Numbered from the stretch's first letter, positions 10,463 through 19,125 are shown. The stretch: 53,821 nucleotides of DNA from Leptolyngbyaceae cyanobacterium RM1_1_2 (GCA_012032345.1 JAAUQI010000034.1:1-53821); one strand, 5' to 3'. Program-made: numbers and translations. The notes: generated by a model not told the origin, from the letters alone.

Positions 10463-10941
10463 AGCTGTAAATAGTTAGTTTCGCTGGCTTGTATGAAAGC
10501 TTTGAAGGGGGGCTGTCACCTTTGCGACTCTCCGCTGGGCTGATCTCATACCGAAGCCCTAAATTCCTCTTCCGGGCTGAGCGAGGGATTTAGGGAGAGG
10601 GCGAACAATTTTTGTCAGTCAATCAGGTTCTGTGGTGAGGGGCATCGCTGCAGCTAACCCTCAATCAGCCCAAGGATTTCTTCAAGAAAAATATATATCT
10701 GCATGTAAAGAATATTGAGACAGCCTAATTGTTCCAGGTATTTTTGAAAAGTCTGGCCTGATTTCGGCCTACTTCTGAGGGGATGAGTGCTGCCAGTCGA
10801 TCGCCTTCAGCGTTTCCCATAGCTTTGCCCTATTCAAGCAAGATTAATTTTGCATCACCTCAAAATCCTGTGGGTTGTGATAGCTTAGTCTCGGGTCTGT
10901 ACTCGCACCTAATCTATGTCTAGTTTTCCTGAGGCACCAAG
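10463..10941. other. Divergent intergenic region with a cyanobacterial inverted repeat
   Basis: About 480 bases between the beta-helix gene and the Rieske lipoprotein gene, containing no convincing gene. It must hold both promoters, but I could not pick out a clear -35/-10 pair. At 10557-10595 there is an imperfect hairpin with arms CCCTAAATTCCTC and GAGGGATTTAGGG; repeats with this CCCTAAAT...ATTTAGGG pattern are scattered in many cyanobacterial genomes. The rest is AT-rich, unlike coding DNA nearby. Confidence 0.5.
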
Positions 10942-11409
10942 GTGAAGCGACGCAAGTTTGTATCGTGGATTAGCGTGGGCGCTCTGGCTAGCTCCTTACC
11001 CGTTGTTTTAGCAGCTTGCAACGGCCAAACTAGCTCAGACTCAACTGCCCCGGCTGAAGCGCCGACTCCTGAAGCTGAGGCTTCTGGAGCTGGAGAATTT
11101 GAATCTGTGGGTACGCTGGAGCAGCTCGATCGCTCGGGTCAGCTCCTGAATGAACAGGCCAGTGTAGGGCCTGTGCTAGTCGTCAGAAGTCCTGATGCTG
11201 CTGAGTCTGAACTGGTCGCGGTGAACCCTGTTTGCACCCATGCTGGCTGTAATGTGGAGTGGCAGTCAGATCAGAAGCTTTTTGTCTGTCCCTGCCATAA
11301 CTCTCAGTTTCAGCCAGACGGCACCGTTGCCAGTGGCCCCGCCAGTCAGCCTTTAGCGACTTATGAGGTTAAGCAGGAAGCCGACGATATTTTTGTCAAA
11401 AAAGCCTAG
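10942..11409 (+). CDS. Rieske [2Fe-2S] lipoprotein
   Basis: A 155-residue exported iron-sulfur protein. The N-terminus MKRRKFVSWISVGALASSLP resembles a Tat-type signal (RRKF, then a hydrophobic stretch) and ends in a lipobox-like VLAAC at about residue 25, so it is probably a membrane-anchored periplasmic or thylakoid-lumen lipoprotein. A Ser/Pro/Glu-rich linker follows. The Rieske domain is complete: CTHAGC (first Cys-x-His) and CPCHNSQF (second Cys-x2-His) with both disulfide cysteines and the proline loop GPASQPL. It is smaller than PetC and lacks its transmembrane anchor, so it is not the main b6f Rieske subunit. The start is GTG at 10942 with GAGG upstream. The electron partner is unknown. 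Confidence 0.8.
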   Translation: MKRRKFVSWISVGALASSLPVVLAACNGQTSSDSTAPAEAPTPEAEASGAGEFESVGTLEQLDRSGQLLNEQASVGPVLVVRSPDAAESELVAVNPVCTHAGCNVEWQSDQKLFVCPCHNSQFQPDGTVASGPASQPLATYEVKQEADDIFVKKA

Positions 11410-11593
11410 CTTAAAAAGCTCAAGTCAGGTAATCTCAGAAAGCTTTGGGTTGGTAAACAACACTGTTGCGCCAGCTAATTGTTAATTTTATTTTCAACTT
11501 TCCGTAATGCCTCAGTCTAGGCTAAGCTAACGGGCTAAGTATTGCTAGTTGCACAGTCAACCGATTGCCATTTCTACTTCAGCTTTTGGTTAT

Positions 11594-12274
11594 ATGAAGC
11601 GCTTTACCTCACACCGTTCCGTCGCTCACAGCGATCGCCACTTTAGCCTCAGGGCAGCTAGTAGCAGCCTGCGATCGCAGTTTTCTCTTTATACCGGGGC
11701 TTTGCTAGTTTCTGGTTTGCTACTCTGGGGTGTGGCTGAGAATAGTCCTCAGCCCCAAAAAGTTAGCGCCGTTGAGCCAAGCCGCGAGTCGGCTCAGCAG
11801 TATGCCTGGGCCTCAGCCTCTTTCCCGGTAGAAAATTTTCAGGCTTATACGTCTCCATTTGGCTATCGCAACTCTCCCTACGGCGGCGCTAGCCAGTTTC
11901 ACTACGGCTTAGATATGGCGGCTCCCTCAGGCAGCTATATTCGTAACTGGTGGGCGGGTCGGGTGGTGGAAGTTTCAGATGACAGTGCCTGCGGCACCTC
12001 TGTGATTGTGGAATCTGGTCAGTGGACTCATGTGTACTGCCACATGCAGGGGTATACAACGACAGAAGGGGGCCAGCGTGTTTTGATAGACCGGGATGGT
12101 GGCCTCAGAATTGTGGAAGGTCAGCAAATTGGCTCAGGCGCTCGCATTGGCCGCGTGGGCATGACCGGGCGCACTACCGGGCCACACCTGCACTGGGGCC
12201 TAAAATATGACGGTAGCTGGGTCGATCCGGCTCTGGTGCTGCGGGCTATGTACAGCCAGCAGGCAGCTAGGTAG
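11594..12274 (+). CDS. M23-family metallopeptidase (LytM-like)
   Basis: A cell-wall peptidase or peptidase-like protein of about 226 residues. I prefer the ATG at 11594; an in-phase TTG at 11549 would add 15 residues. A hydrophobic segment (LYTGALLVSGLLLWGVAE) near the N-terminus anchors or exports it. The M23 domain has the zinc ligands of the family: FHYGLDMAAP (first His and Asp), HVYCHM and GPHLHWG (the HxH pair), so it should be active, cutting peptide cross-links in peptidoglycan. SPFGYRNSPYGG before it is the usual lead-in to the domain. It is monocistronic and is followed by a strong terminator at 12403. Confidence 0.85.
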   Translation: MKRFTSHRSVAHSDRHFSLRAASSSLRSQFSLYTGALLVSGLLLWGVAENSPQPQKVSAVEPSRESAQQYAWASASFPVENFQAYTSPFGYRNSPYGGASQFHYGLDMAAPSGSYIRNWWAGRVVEVSDDSACGTSVIVESGQWTHVYCHMQGYTTTEGGQRVLIDRDGGLRIVEGQQIGSGARIGRVGMTGRTTGPHLHWGLKYDGSWVDPALVLRAMYSQQAAR

Positions 12275-12402
12275 CTGATTGACTGACAAAAATTCCTCGC
12301 CCAAGCTTCACCCAGCCAGCCTACAGCAGAATCACAGATTCAAGAGTTTTGTTCGTCAACTAGGCCAGGTTGACTGCTGTGGTTCATGTCTAAGATTATT
12401 AG

Positions 12403-12446
12403 AGCCGCGATCGCCTCTAAAACCCAGGCACGATCGCGGCTTTTTT
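12403..12446 (+). terminator. Rho-independent terminator after the M23 gene, stem built on a HIP1 core
   Basis: Perfect 11-base arms AGCCGCGATCG (12403-12413) and CGATCGCGGCT (12431-12441) are separated by 17 bases and run into six T (12441-12446). It lies 129 bases after the M23 stop. The stem contains the GCGATCG core of HIP1 in both arms. The reverse strand has no T-run after the stem, so it should act mainly on the plus strand; it also separates this gene from the convergent hydroxylase gene. Confidence 0.85.
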
Positions 12447-12458
12447 GAGCCTAAAAAG

Positions 12459-12944
12459 CTACCACCAGCGCAGCTGCCAGCGCGATCGCTCAGGCTCATA
12501 CAAATCGTCAGCAGCGGGCCATTCGACCGGCTTATAAGTGCCAAAAACGTGATCCCACCAGTCTACAGCGAGGCCAAAATTGTGGTGCCACATGCCGTGC
12601 TTATGATGTACGTAGTGAACCGGCATCTTCATCCAAAAGCACTTGCGGGGATTCTCGTGCTGAAGCTGATGGGCATAGGCTGAAAAAGCGGCATAGGCTA
12701 CTGCTCCCAGCGTCCAGCCGATGCCAGCCTCTAAGGAAATAAAGAAGGGCACAATCATTACCACCAGGCTACCGCGCACGTAGTCTCTAAATTCCCACAG
12801 CACGCCCTGTCCCTCATTGCGGCGATGGTGATCTCGGTGGCGCTCACCGATGCGCGCAGAGACATGCATCAGACGGTGCAGCCAGTACTCTACCAGGCTA
12901 GCCAATACAAAGGCAACGACAAAGCAAACAGCCGCAAGCATCAA
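12459..12944 (-). CDS. Sterol desaturase / fatty-acid hydroxylase superfamily protein
   Basis: A 161-residue diiron membrane enzyme. The histidine clusters of the superfamily are all present: HRLMH (about residues 18-22), HRDHH (about 35-39), HQLQH, HYVHHKH and MWHHNFG. Hydrophobic helices lie at about 1-17 and 60-90. The compact size and the ending DHVFGTYKPV match the beta-carotene hydroxylase/fatty-acid hydroxylase branch. It hydroxylates or desaturates a lipid or carotenoid in the membrane; the substrate cannot be read from sequence. It is convergent with the M23 gene, and a terminator lies between them. Confidence 0.8.
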   Translation of the reverse strand: MMLAAVCFVVAFVLASLVEYWLHRLMHVSARIGERHRDHHRRNEGQGVLWEFRDYVRGSLVVMIVPFFISLEAGIGWTLGAVAYAAFSAYAHQLQHENPRKCFWMKMPVHYVHHKHGMWHHNFGLAVDWWDHVFGTYKPVEWPAADDLYEPERSRWQLRWW

Positions 12945-13086
12945 ATTCCTCCATCCAACCTATGACTTCTGTGCATTCATTCTGTAGGAAAATTTTGTAG
13001 AACGCCAGAAAAGCATAAAAGAGCGCCAGAAACATTTAGCCTGCTGCTGATGCTCCAAGAGTCCCGGCGATAGCTCAGTAAACTCC

Positions 13087-13694
13087 CTAGTTTTGAATTG
13101 CCAATGGACGGCTGCCAACCGATTGACGATCAATGACCTGATCAATTAGGCCATATTCAACCGCCTCTGCCGGAGACATAAAGAAATCGCGCTCTGTGTC
13201 ATCAGCAATGCGATCGAGGGGCTGACCCGTATGCTCAGCGATCGCGTGGTTTAGCAGATCCTTGAGGTGCAAAATCTCTTTGGCCTGAATTTCAATATCT
13301 GTGGCCTGTCCCTGAGCGCCGCCGAGAGGCTGGTGAATCATAATTCGAGCATTGGGCAGGCTCATACGCTTGCCTTTTTTGCCAGCGCTAAGCAAAACGC
13401 TCCCATGCTGGCTGCTAAGCCCACGCAAATAGTGCAGACATCCGGGCGGATGTGGTTCATGGTGTCAAAAATGCCCAGTCCGGCATATACAGACCCGCCA
13501 GGAGAATTGATGTAAAGGTAGATATCCTTTTCAGGATCTTCGGCTTCTAGAAACAGCATCTGAGCCACGATCAGGTTTGCAGACTCCGATGTGACCTCTT
13601 GCCCTAAGAAAACAATGCGTTCTCGCAGGAGTCGGGAGTAAATATCAAAGGCTCTTTCGCCGCGACCCGATTGCTCAATAACGGTTGGAATCAT
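13087..13694 (-). CDS. clpP: ATP-dependent Clp protease proteolytic subunit, with a -1 frameshift
   Basis: ClpP forms the tetradecameric serine-protease chamber that works with ClpC/ClpX. The reading from ATG at 13694 gives residues 1 to about 99 with [15 protein letters not shown] and the nucleophile in GLAASMGAF. The expected continuation ([19 protein letters not shown], then the catalytic His in IHQPLGG and Asp in TERDFFM) is one base out of phase and runs to 13087. The break is at the four-A run 13394-13397 (TTTT on the coding strand); five bases would restore GAFLLSAG. The repaired length is 202 residues, normal for ClpP. Cyanobacteria have several clpP paralogues, so inactivation is possible, but a base-call deletion is more likely. 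The gene stands alone, without clpX or a clpR beside it. Confidence 0.85.
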
Positions 13695-13771
13695 GGAGTC
13701 TACTTAATCACACTTCTTTTATATGATTCTACCGACTGTGCAGACACTTGCGGCGGGGCGGATAACCGACT

Positions 13772-14221
13772 TTAGCCAAATGGCCTGAGCCAGCCTTGTC
13801 TAAAGCCCAAATCCAGGAGCAAACCCGCGATCGCAAACAAAATCAGACTCTCAAGCGCCGCTGTCAAAAAAGGCCAGAAGTTTTGAGCAACGGCTGAACC
13901 CGCATCCACCTGAGCCAGCCCCCGCACCAGCCCAAAGGCGCTGATGACGCCTGCTTTGAGCTGGAAATTGGCGTCTGAGCGCACAGCGTAGCGGTAGGTG
14001 ACGCCAAATAAAAAGCCAGAAAGACCCGCAATCAGGCTGCTGACCACAAAAGTCAGGCCGCTGAGTCCTGAGAGATTAATCGCCACAGCGGCTGGCCAGC
14101 CTGTGGCGATCGCCCGATGAGCCAGCAGCAGCAATACGGCAGTTAGCAAGGTAGATAAACCTGCAATCGCCCCCACCTGAAGAGACGCCAGCCGTTCTTG
14201 AGGGGTAAATGTTGAAGTCAT
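13772..14221 (-). CDS. Conserved cyanobacterial membrane protein, function unknown
   Basis: A 149-residue protein with four hydrophobic segments (about residues 17-35, 43-70, 88-100 and 117-140). It begins with a polar MTSTFTPQERLASLQ. I recognise no catalytic or binding motif. It starts 94 bases from petN in the opposite orientation, so the two promoters share that space. It could serve in the thylakoid or plasma membrane; I do not assign a role. Confidence 0.7.
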   Translation of the reverse strand: MTSTFTPQERLASLQVGAIAGLSTLLTAVLLLLAHRAIATGWPAAVAINLSGLSGLTFVVSSLIAGLSGFLFGVTYRYAVRSDANFQLKAGVISAFGLVRGLAQVDAGSAVAQNFWPFLTAALESLILFAIAGLLLDLGFRQGWLRPFG

Positions 14222-14315
14222 TTCTGTAGCAATTCGCTAACTCCAGCTAGCCTGTACCGTCCGTCTTTACCCTATGATAGAAAATGACGTTGTTAAAGCC
14301 TTCTGTCTGCATTCT

Positions 14316-14405
14316 ATGGACATTTTGTCGCTGGGCTGGGTTTCTCTGCTGGTGGTTTTTACCTTCTCGATCTCGATGGTGATTTGGGGACGCAACGGCT
14401 TTTAG
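14316..14405 (+). CDS. petN: Cytochrome b6f complex subunit PetN (subunit VIII)
   Basis: A 29-residue single-helix protein: [19 protein letters not shown] followed by [10 protein letters not shown]. PetN is a small integral subunit on the periphery of the cytochrome b6f complex, needed for its stability in photosynthetic electron transport. The N-terminus MDIL.LGW and the C-terminus V(V/I)WGRNGF are the family's invariant ends, so the call is firm despite the length. ATG is at 14316 and the stop is TAG at 14403. A second tiny membrane-protein gene follows 12 bases later. Confidence 0.93.
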   Translation: MDILSLGWVSLLVVFTFSISMVIWGRNGF

Positions 14406-14417
14406 GCCAACGACGCT

Positions 14418-14582
14418 ATGGAAACAAGTCTTGGGTTTCAGCCTCAAATTTACAATATTCTGGCGATCGCAGCGGCTTTGCTGCTGGTGCTGGTCACCCT
14501 GGGAGTTGCTTATCTGACTGCTGCAGAGTGGCGCGATCGGCGGCGGCGACAGCAAGAGCAATCGCCGCGACGGCGCAAATAA
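14418..14582 (+). CDS. Small single-helix protein with basic tail, downstream of petN
   Basis: A 54-residue open frame starting ATG at 14418. Residues about 12-35 form one hydrophobic helix (YNILAIAAALLLVLVTLGVA). The tail is strongly basic (EWRDRRRRQQEQ, then RRRK). It lies 12 bases after petN in the same direction, so it is probably co-transcribed with it. The charge layout predicts one transmembrane helix with a cytoplasmic or stromal-side basic tail. I recognise no named family; the arrangement suggests a small thylakoid or cytochrome b6f-associated protein, which is inference. Confidence 0.65.
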   Translation: METSLGFQPQIYNILAIAAALLLVLVTLGVAYLTAAEWRDRRRRQQEQSPRRRK

Positions 14583-14617
14583 GCTTTATTCGACTGACAA
14601 GGTTTTGACAGGGCGTT

Positions 14618-15991
14618 GTGGCTAGCCAAAAACGTCCTATTTCTAATTTGACTACTTCACCCTCAAGACAGCAGGCTTTTTGGGCGCTTCAGGCCGTACA
14701 CCGAGGCGCATTTACCGATGTTGCCATTGATCAGGCTCTGAAGCAGTCTGATCTCTCTAGCAGCGATCGCGCCCTGATGACCGAGCTGGTCTACGGCAGC
14801 GTTCGCCGCCAGCGCACCTTAGACGCCCTGATTGACCAGCTTGGCAAGAAAAGCGCCGACCAACAGCCGCCTGAACTGCGAGTAATTCTGCACTTGGGGC
14901 TGTATCAGCTCCGCTACCTCGACCAAATTCCAGCCTCAGCCGCAGTCAATACCAGCGTTGAGCTAGCTAAGCAGCAGCATCTCGGTAAGCTAGCGGGGGT
15001 GGTCAACGGTCTGCTGCGGCAGTACATTCGTCAGGCCGAAGCTGGCGACCCGCTGCGGCTTCCTGCTAATGCAGTCCAGCAACTGGGCGTTTTGCACAGC
15101 TTCCCCGACTGGATTCTCAAGGTTTGGCAACCGCTTTTGCCTCTAGAGGAACTCGCCGAACTCTGCGACTGGTTTAATCGCCCCCCCTTTATCGATCTGC
15201 GCATCAATCCGTTGCGAACTTCTCTTGAAGCTGTTGAAGCCGCTTTTCAAACCGCCAATATCGAGCTTTACCGTCTGCCTCGGCTACCCCAGACCCTGAG
15301 GTTGGCCAGCCACGTCGGCAGTATTCGGCGACTGCCAGGCTATGAAGAGGGCTGGTGGACAGTGCAGGATGCCAGCGCTCAGCTTGTGAGCCAAATTGTC
15401 AATCCGCAACCGGGCGAAGTGATTATTGATGCCTGTGCTGCACCGGGCGGTAAATCTACCCATTTAGCCGAACTCATGGGCGATCGCGGTCAGATCTGGG
15501 CCTGCGATCGAGCCGCCAGTCGGCTGAAAAAAGTGCAGGAAAATATCAATCGGCTTCAGCTTAGCTCAATCCAGCTACTGGCTGGAGACAGCCGTTCACT
15601 ACCGCAGTTTGCTCAAACGGCTGACCGGGTGCTGCTAGATGTCCCCTGTTCTGGACTCGGCACGCTCCACCGCCATGCTGATGCCCGCTGGCGACAGTCA
15701 CCCCAGCGAATTAATGAACTGGTGCAGTTGCAAAGCCAGCTAGTCAACCAGGCCGCTACCTGGATCAAGCCGGGTGGCCTGCTGGTGTACTCCACCTGTA
15801 CGCTGCATCCCCTAGAGAACGAAGCAGTGATTCAAAAATTTCTCGCCACCCATCCCCAATGGCAGCTAGAAGTCCCAGAACAGTCAGAGATTAGGGCGAT
15901 CGCGGCTGCGGAGGGCTGGGTCAAAATTTGGCCCCACCGCGAAGATATGGACGGCTTTTTTGTTGCTAAACTGCGATCGACGTCAGCCTAA
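14618..15991 (+). CDS. rsmB: 16S rRNA (cytosine-5)-methyltransferase B
   Basis: RsmB methylates C967 of 16S rRNA using SAM. The 457-residue protein has an N-terminal NusB-like RNA-binding domain (about residues 15-150, with RQQAFWALQAVHRGAF and ALMTELVYGSVRRQRTLDALI) and a C-terminal RNA m5C methyltransferase domain. SAM motif I is IDACAAPGGKSTHLAELM, motif IV with the release cysteine is LDVPCSGLGTLHRHAD, and motif VI with the catalytic cysteine is VYSTCTLHPLENE. The start is GTG at 14618; length matches the family. It lies 35 bases after the small membrane-protein gene and could be read through from petN. Confidence 0.92.
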   Translation: MASQKRPISNLTTSPSRQQAFWALQAVHRGAFTDVAIDQALKQSDLSSSDRALMTELVYGSVRRQRTLDALIDQLGKKSADQQPPELRVILHLGLYQLRYLDQIPASAAVNTSVELAKQQHLGKLAGVVNGLLRQYIRQAEAGDPLRLPANAVQQLGVLHSFPDWILKVWQPLLPLEELAELCDWFNRPPFIDLRINPLRTSLEAVEAAFQTANIELYRLPRLPQTLRLASHVGSIRRLPGYEEGWWTVQDASAQLVSQIVNPQPGEVIIDACAAPGGKSTHLAELMGDRGQIWACDRAASRLKKVQENINRLQLSSIQLLAGDSRSLPQFAQTADRVLLDVPCSGLGTLHRHADARWRQSPQRINELVQLQSQLVNQAATWIKPGGLLVYSTCTLHPLENEAVIQKFLATHPQWQLEVPEQSEIRAIAAAEGWVKIWPHREDMDGFFVAKLRSTSA

Positions 15992-16227
15992 ATTCTTTTT
16001 CTAAATTTTCCCAGATTTTCTGTTCTCATCTGCGAAGTTCCTGCGGGTTCCTGCTGTCTTGCAGGCTCTGCTGCCGATGCTCTGCTGCTCTTCCAGCCGA
16101 CCAGATCAAAACGCTTTATTACAAGGTTGGGTCATGCTAAAGCTTCGCCCAATCTACCGTACCACCAGGGTGGTTTTCAGTTTTCGCTACGCTAGGAGTA
16201 GAGCGTTTTATCAGGCACGACTCACCG

Positions 16228-16935
16228 TTGCAATTCGACTTACTCAGCCATCTACCGCAGGCTAAACTGATAGAGGTTCATCAGCGGCTCTGCGCTGTCT
16301 ATGGCTGTCCGATTCCCTACTTTCATAATTTAGATCCGCTGAGTGAGCTGATCTCTGCCCTGCTCTCTCACCGCACCCGTAACGCCCAGTCCGGCCAGGC
16401 TTATCGCCAGCTGAGACAGGCTTTTGCCACTTGGGAGGCCGTCCGCGACGCCCCTACCGAGCAGATACAGGCAGCGATCGCCCCTGTCACTTGGCCAGAG
16501 CAAAAAGCCCCCCGGCTTCAGGCCGTTCTGCAGCGCCTAACCCAGGAGCAAGGAGAGCCTTTGTCCCTCGACTTTTTAGCTGATTTATCGGTGGCCTCAG
16601 CCCGAGTCAGGCTCGAAACCATCCCCGGCGTTGGACCAAAAACCAGCGCCGCCGTCTTAGCCTTCAGTACGCTGCGGCGGCGGGCGCTGCCGGTTGATAG
16701 CCACCACCACCGGGTCGCTATCCGGCTGGGTCTGATTCCTAAGCAGCTAGCCGTTGGCCCCTCTCACCAGGTACTGGAGGCACAGCTGCCAGACAGCTGG
16801 TCAGCCCAGCAGGTTTATGACAACCACGAAATACTCATGCTGCACGGCCAGCGCTGCTGCCGCTACCGTCAACCTCAGTGCGATCGCTGTCCCCTGTTGG
16901 ATCTTTGCCCCTATGGGCAAACTCTAAAAATATAA
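16228..16935 (+). CDS. nth: Endonuclease III-like DNA glycosylase/AP lyase
   Basis: A base-excision repair enzyme removing oxidised pyrimidines. The 235-residue protein has the HhH-GPD fold: the helix-hairpin-helix LETIPGVGPKTSAAVLAF carries the catalytic lysine (GPKT), followed by the catalytic aspartate in LPVDSHHHRVAIRLGL. The C-terminal [4Fe-4S] loop is intact (spacing C-x6-C-x2-C-x5-C in CRYRQPQCDRCPLLDLC). The start is TTG at 16228, with no strong ribosome site; the usual N-terminal core (AKLIEVHQRLCAVYG) begins about 10 residues later. It differs from canonical Nth in HHHRV in place of HxxRV, so it may be the second, Nth-like paralogue that many cyanobacteria have. Confidence 0.85.
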   Translation: MQFDLLSHLPQAKLIEVHQRLCAVYGCPIPYFHNLDPLSELISALLSHRTRNAQSGQAYRQLRQAFATWEAVRDAPTEQIQAAIAPVTWPEQKAPRLQAVLQRLTQEQGEPLSLDFLADLSVASARVRLETIPGVGPKTSAAVLAFSTLRRRALPVDSHHHRVAIRLGLIPKQLAVGPSHQVLEAQLPDSWSAQQVYDNHEILMLHGQRCCRYRQPQCDRCPLLDLCPYGQTLKI

Positions 16936-17045
16936 AGCCTTTACGAAATTTTCTATAAATATTCCGGGAATACTGTGAATTAACGTGTCAGGTGATACAT
17001 AAACAATCATCGCGGTTTAGCACTTACTCGTTTCAATCCTTCTCC

Positions 17046-17987
17046 ATGCTCCTGCAACCTGATCCTTGGATCATCTCCCTTCAGCGTCTCAGCACCCTGC
17101 TGATGTTCACAGTCCTGGCTGCTAGCTTAGGCACCCCATCAGTGCAGGCAGCGCTGCTTAGCAACAGCCCGCTTGAGCGCCAGCCTGTAGATACCGCTCA
17201 GTCCCCTGTCCTTCCCCTCCTGACTCAGGCCACTCAGTCTTTAGCCCCTGCTGTTCCGCCGCTGCCTGCTGATATTCCAAACATATTTCAGCCCGTTTCT
17301 TCGGGGATTGTTGGCTTGTATCCAGAACCTGAGCAAAATATTGGTGTGGGGCATTTGCGCCCCCGCGATCTAGACTTTTTTGAGTCGAGCGACTGGGTAG
17401 AGAGTCCGCTGCGGGGAGCTGGCTGGCTAAGTGAGGTTGCTATTCCTCTATACGAGACGCCTGGGGGCCGGCACTGGGGCTGGATTGTCAACGGCTGGCT
17501 GATTCCTAATGGCTATGAGCCGATCGCCATTGGCCGCGATGCTTCTTTCACAATGCTGCACACCTTCTATGACCTGTTTTCTTTTCCAGTGCTGGAAATT
17601 CGCCCGGACGGCTGGTTTCAGTTTCAGTACAGCAGCGCGGGTACCGTCTGGGCGCATACCTCTCAGCTTGGCTTGGGCGATATTGAGCTGATGGTAGAAA
17701 CCTGGGAGCAGCGATTTTTAGACGTGGGCTGGGTCTTTTTTCGCACTCAGGGGGCTGCCTATGCCCTGCGATCGCAGCCTGATACCAGCCAAACACTGGT
17801 TAGCTCAGTTGGCAGCGACAGCTTTATTGTGCCTTTAAAGTTTGAGGGTGACTGGATGCAGGTACGGGTGACACAGCCCGTAAACGGCTGCAATTTTCTG
17901 CCCGGTGCCCAGACCCAAGAAGGCTGGATGCGGTGGCGGCTGCCTGACCAAGGTCCTCGAATTTGGTATTCTCCTAAAGGCTGCTAA
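17046..17987 (+). CDS. Exported SH3-like protein, function unknown
   Basis: A secreted protein of about 313 residues. I prefer the ATG at 17046, which gives a signal peptide (hydrophobic LLMFTVLAASLGTPSVQA, cleavage after VQA); a GTG 54 bases upstream is in phase. After a Pro-rich linker the mature part has beta-rich segments that resemble bacterial SH3-like domains (VAIPLYETPGGRHWGWIVNG at about 110, and GWFQFQYSSAGTVWAHTSQLG at about 180). The C-terminus has a Cys pair (GCNFLPG and the final KGC) that could form a disulfide. It probably acts in the periplasm or envelope. I do not recognise a specific family. Confidence 0.65.
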   Translation: MLLQPDPWIISLQRLSTLLMFTVLAASLGTPSVQAALLSNSPLERQPVDTAQSPVLPLLTQATQSLAPAVPPLPADIPNIFQPVSSGIVGLYPEPEQNIGVGHLRPRDLDFFESSDWVESPLRGAGWLSEVAIPLYETPGGRHWGWIVNGWLIPNGYEPIAIGRDASFTMLHTFYDLFSFPVLEIRPDGWFQFQYSSAGTVWAHTSQLGLGDIELMVETWEQRFLDVGWVFFRTQGAAYALRSQPDTSQTLVSSVGSDSFIVPLKFEGDWMQVRVTQPVNGCNFLPGAQTQEGWMRWRLPDQGPRIWYSPKGC

Positions 17988-18448
17988 GAGAGCGGTCTGC
18001 CTGTTATTAGAAGTGTATTGAACAAATTTGTTCGGTAAATCTTCAGTGTAGAGAGTCTAGAAGATTGGACTCAGCCATCAAGGATGACCTAGCATAATTA
18101 ATAGGGCATCTGCAGGATTGGAACTATCAGATATTTGTTTTACAGGCTCAGTCTCCGGCCTTCTAACAAATCGCCTCGTAGCAGAAAGCCCTGGCTTTCA
18201 TAGAATAGAATATGTCTCGGCTAGAGCGGCCCGGTTAGGCTCCGTAAAGGGCGAATTATTTGGTGTCAGGTCACAGTCAGGGTCGCTCAGCCCGACTGCC
18301 TGCTCAAGACAGCTGCTAACCGTGCTAACGCTTAAATTTTATAAACAGCCGTACTGTCGTCAGAAGCTTGTATAAGTTTTGACTCAATAAAGCCGATTAT
18401 TAGCGTAAGAGTCAGTATATTTTCAGGAGAACAAGGTCGGTCTGGCCT
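17988..18448. other. Intergenic region without a supported gene
   Basis: About 460 bases. A short plus-strand frame at 18118-18375 has unremarkable composition and no recognisable domain, so I do not call it. At 18020-18033 there is a perfect 14-base palindrome, GAACAAATTTGTTC, 33 bases after the SH3-like gene; it has no T-run and may be an operator or chance. The promoter of the YHS gene should lie in the AT-rich stretch 18330-18440. Confidence 0.45.
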
Positions 18449-19042
18449 ATGGTGACAGTCACTTTATTCAATAAAAAAATGTTGTTACGTACGCTCTCAA
18501 CTCTGGCAGTGGGGTCTTTTACAGTCTTGGTAGTAGGATTTGCCAACCAGATAGTCTCAAATACATCAGGCTCAGACAAATCAAAAGTAGCTCAAATGGT
18601 TCCTACAAATCTGGCAGGCTTGGTAGCTATCCCCCAGGCTCTACCCCATTTCAATCTTGACGAGCAAGGTTGGGCTTTGAGGGGATATGACCCGGTGGCT
18701 TACTTCGACGAAAACAGGGCCATCAAAGGATCTCAGCAGTTTATAACAGAGTGGGAAGGAGCGCTTTGGTCTTTTATCAGTGCTGAAAACCGAGATTTAT
18801 TTACCAATAATCCAGAAACCTACGCGCCTGCTAACGGAGGCTATTGTACCTTCGGCGTTGTCTTAGCCAAAAAGTTTGACGGCGATCCTAATGTTTGGCT
18901 GCTACACAACAAACGCCTCTACGTGTTCTTGAACGAAGAAGTTAAGTCTCAGTTTTTACAAGACATAAACGATAACCTGGCTAAAGTTGAAAGCAACTGG
19001 CCCCAGATCAAAGACAAGTCCTCTGAAGCGCTAGAAAGCTGA
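18449..19042 (+). CDS. Exported YHS-domain protein
   Basis: A 197-residue protein. The N-terminal helix (LRTLSTLAVGSFTVLVVGFA) is a signal peptide or anchor. Residues about 70-165 form a YHS domain of the standalone type: ALRGYDPVAYFDENRAIKG, WSFISAENRDLFTNNPETYA, and the GGYC motif with a single cysteine. YHS domains are thought to bind metals or to sit beside metal transporters and redox proteins. ATG at 18449 has AGGAGAACAAGG upstream; ATG at 18479 is an alternative. The next gene, a hybrid histidine kinase, begins 83 bases downstream, so the YHS protein might be part of its sensing pathway (inference). Confidence 0.8.
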   Translation: MVTVTLFNKKMLLRTLSTLAVGSFTVLVVGFANQIVSNTSGSDKSKVAQMVPTNLAGLVAIPQALPHFNLDEQGWALRGYDPVAYFDENRAIKGSQQFITEWEGALWSFISAENRDLFTNNPETYAPANGGYCTFGVVLAKKFDGDPNVWLLHNKRLYVFLNEEVKSQFLQDINDNLAKVESNWPQIKDKSSEALES

Positions 19043-19125
19043 GCTAGTTTTGATGGGCTGTTGTTTCTCTAAACAAGCCTGGTGCTAGCTGAAAACTCAA
19101 GGAGCATCTGCCAAACATCAGAACT

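Noticed and set aside
10942-11409. PetC, the b6f Rieske subunit, for the Rieske lipoprotein
   Set aside because: It lacks the N-terminal transmembrane anchor and length of PetC and has a lipobox instead; petN nearby is coincidental (3 kb away).
12279-12683. Plus-strand 134-residue frame after the M23 gene
   Set aside because: It runs through the strong terminator and lies opposite the hydroxylase gene, whose histidine boxes make the minus strand the coding one.
18118-18375. 85-residue plus-strand frame before the YHS gene
   Set aside because: No recognisable domain, no ribosome site, composition unlike neighbouring genes.
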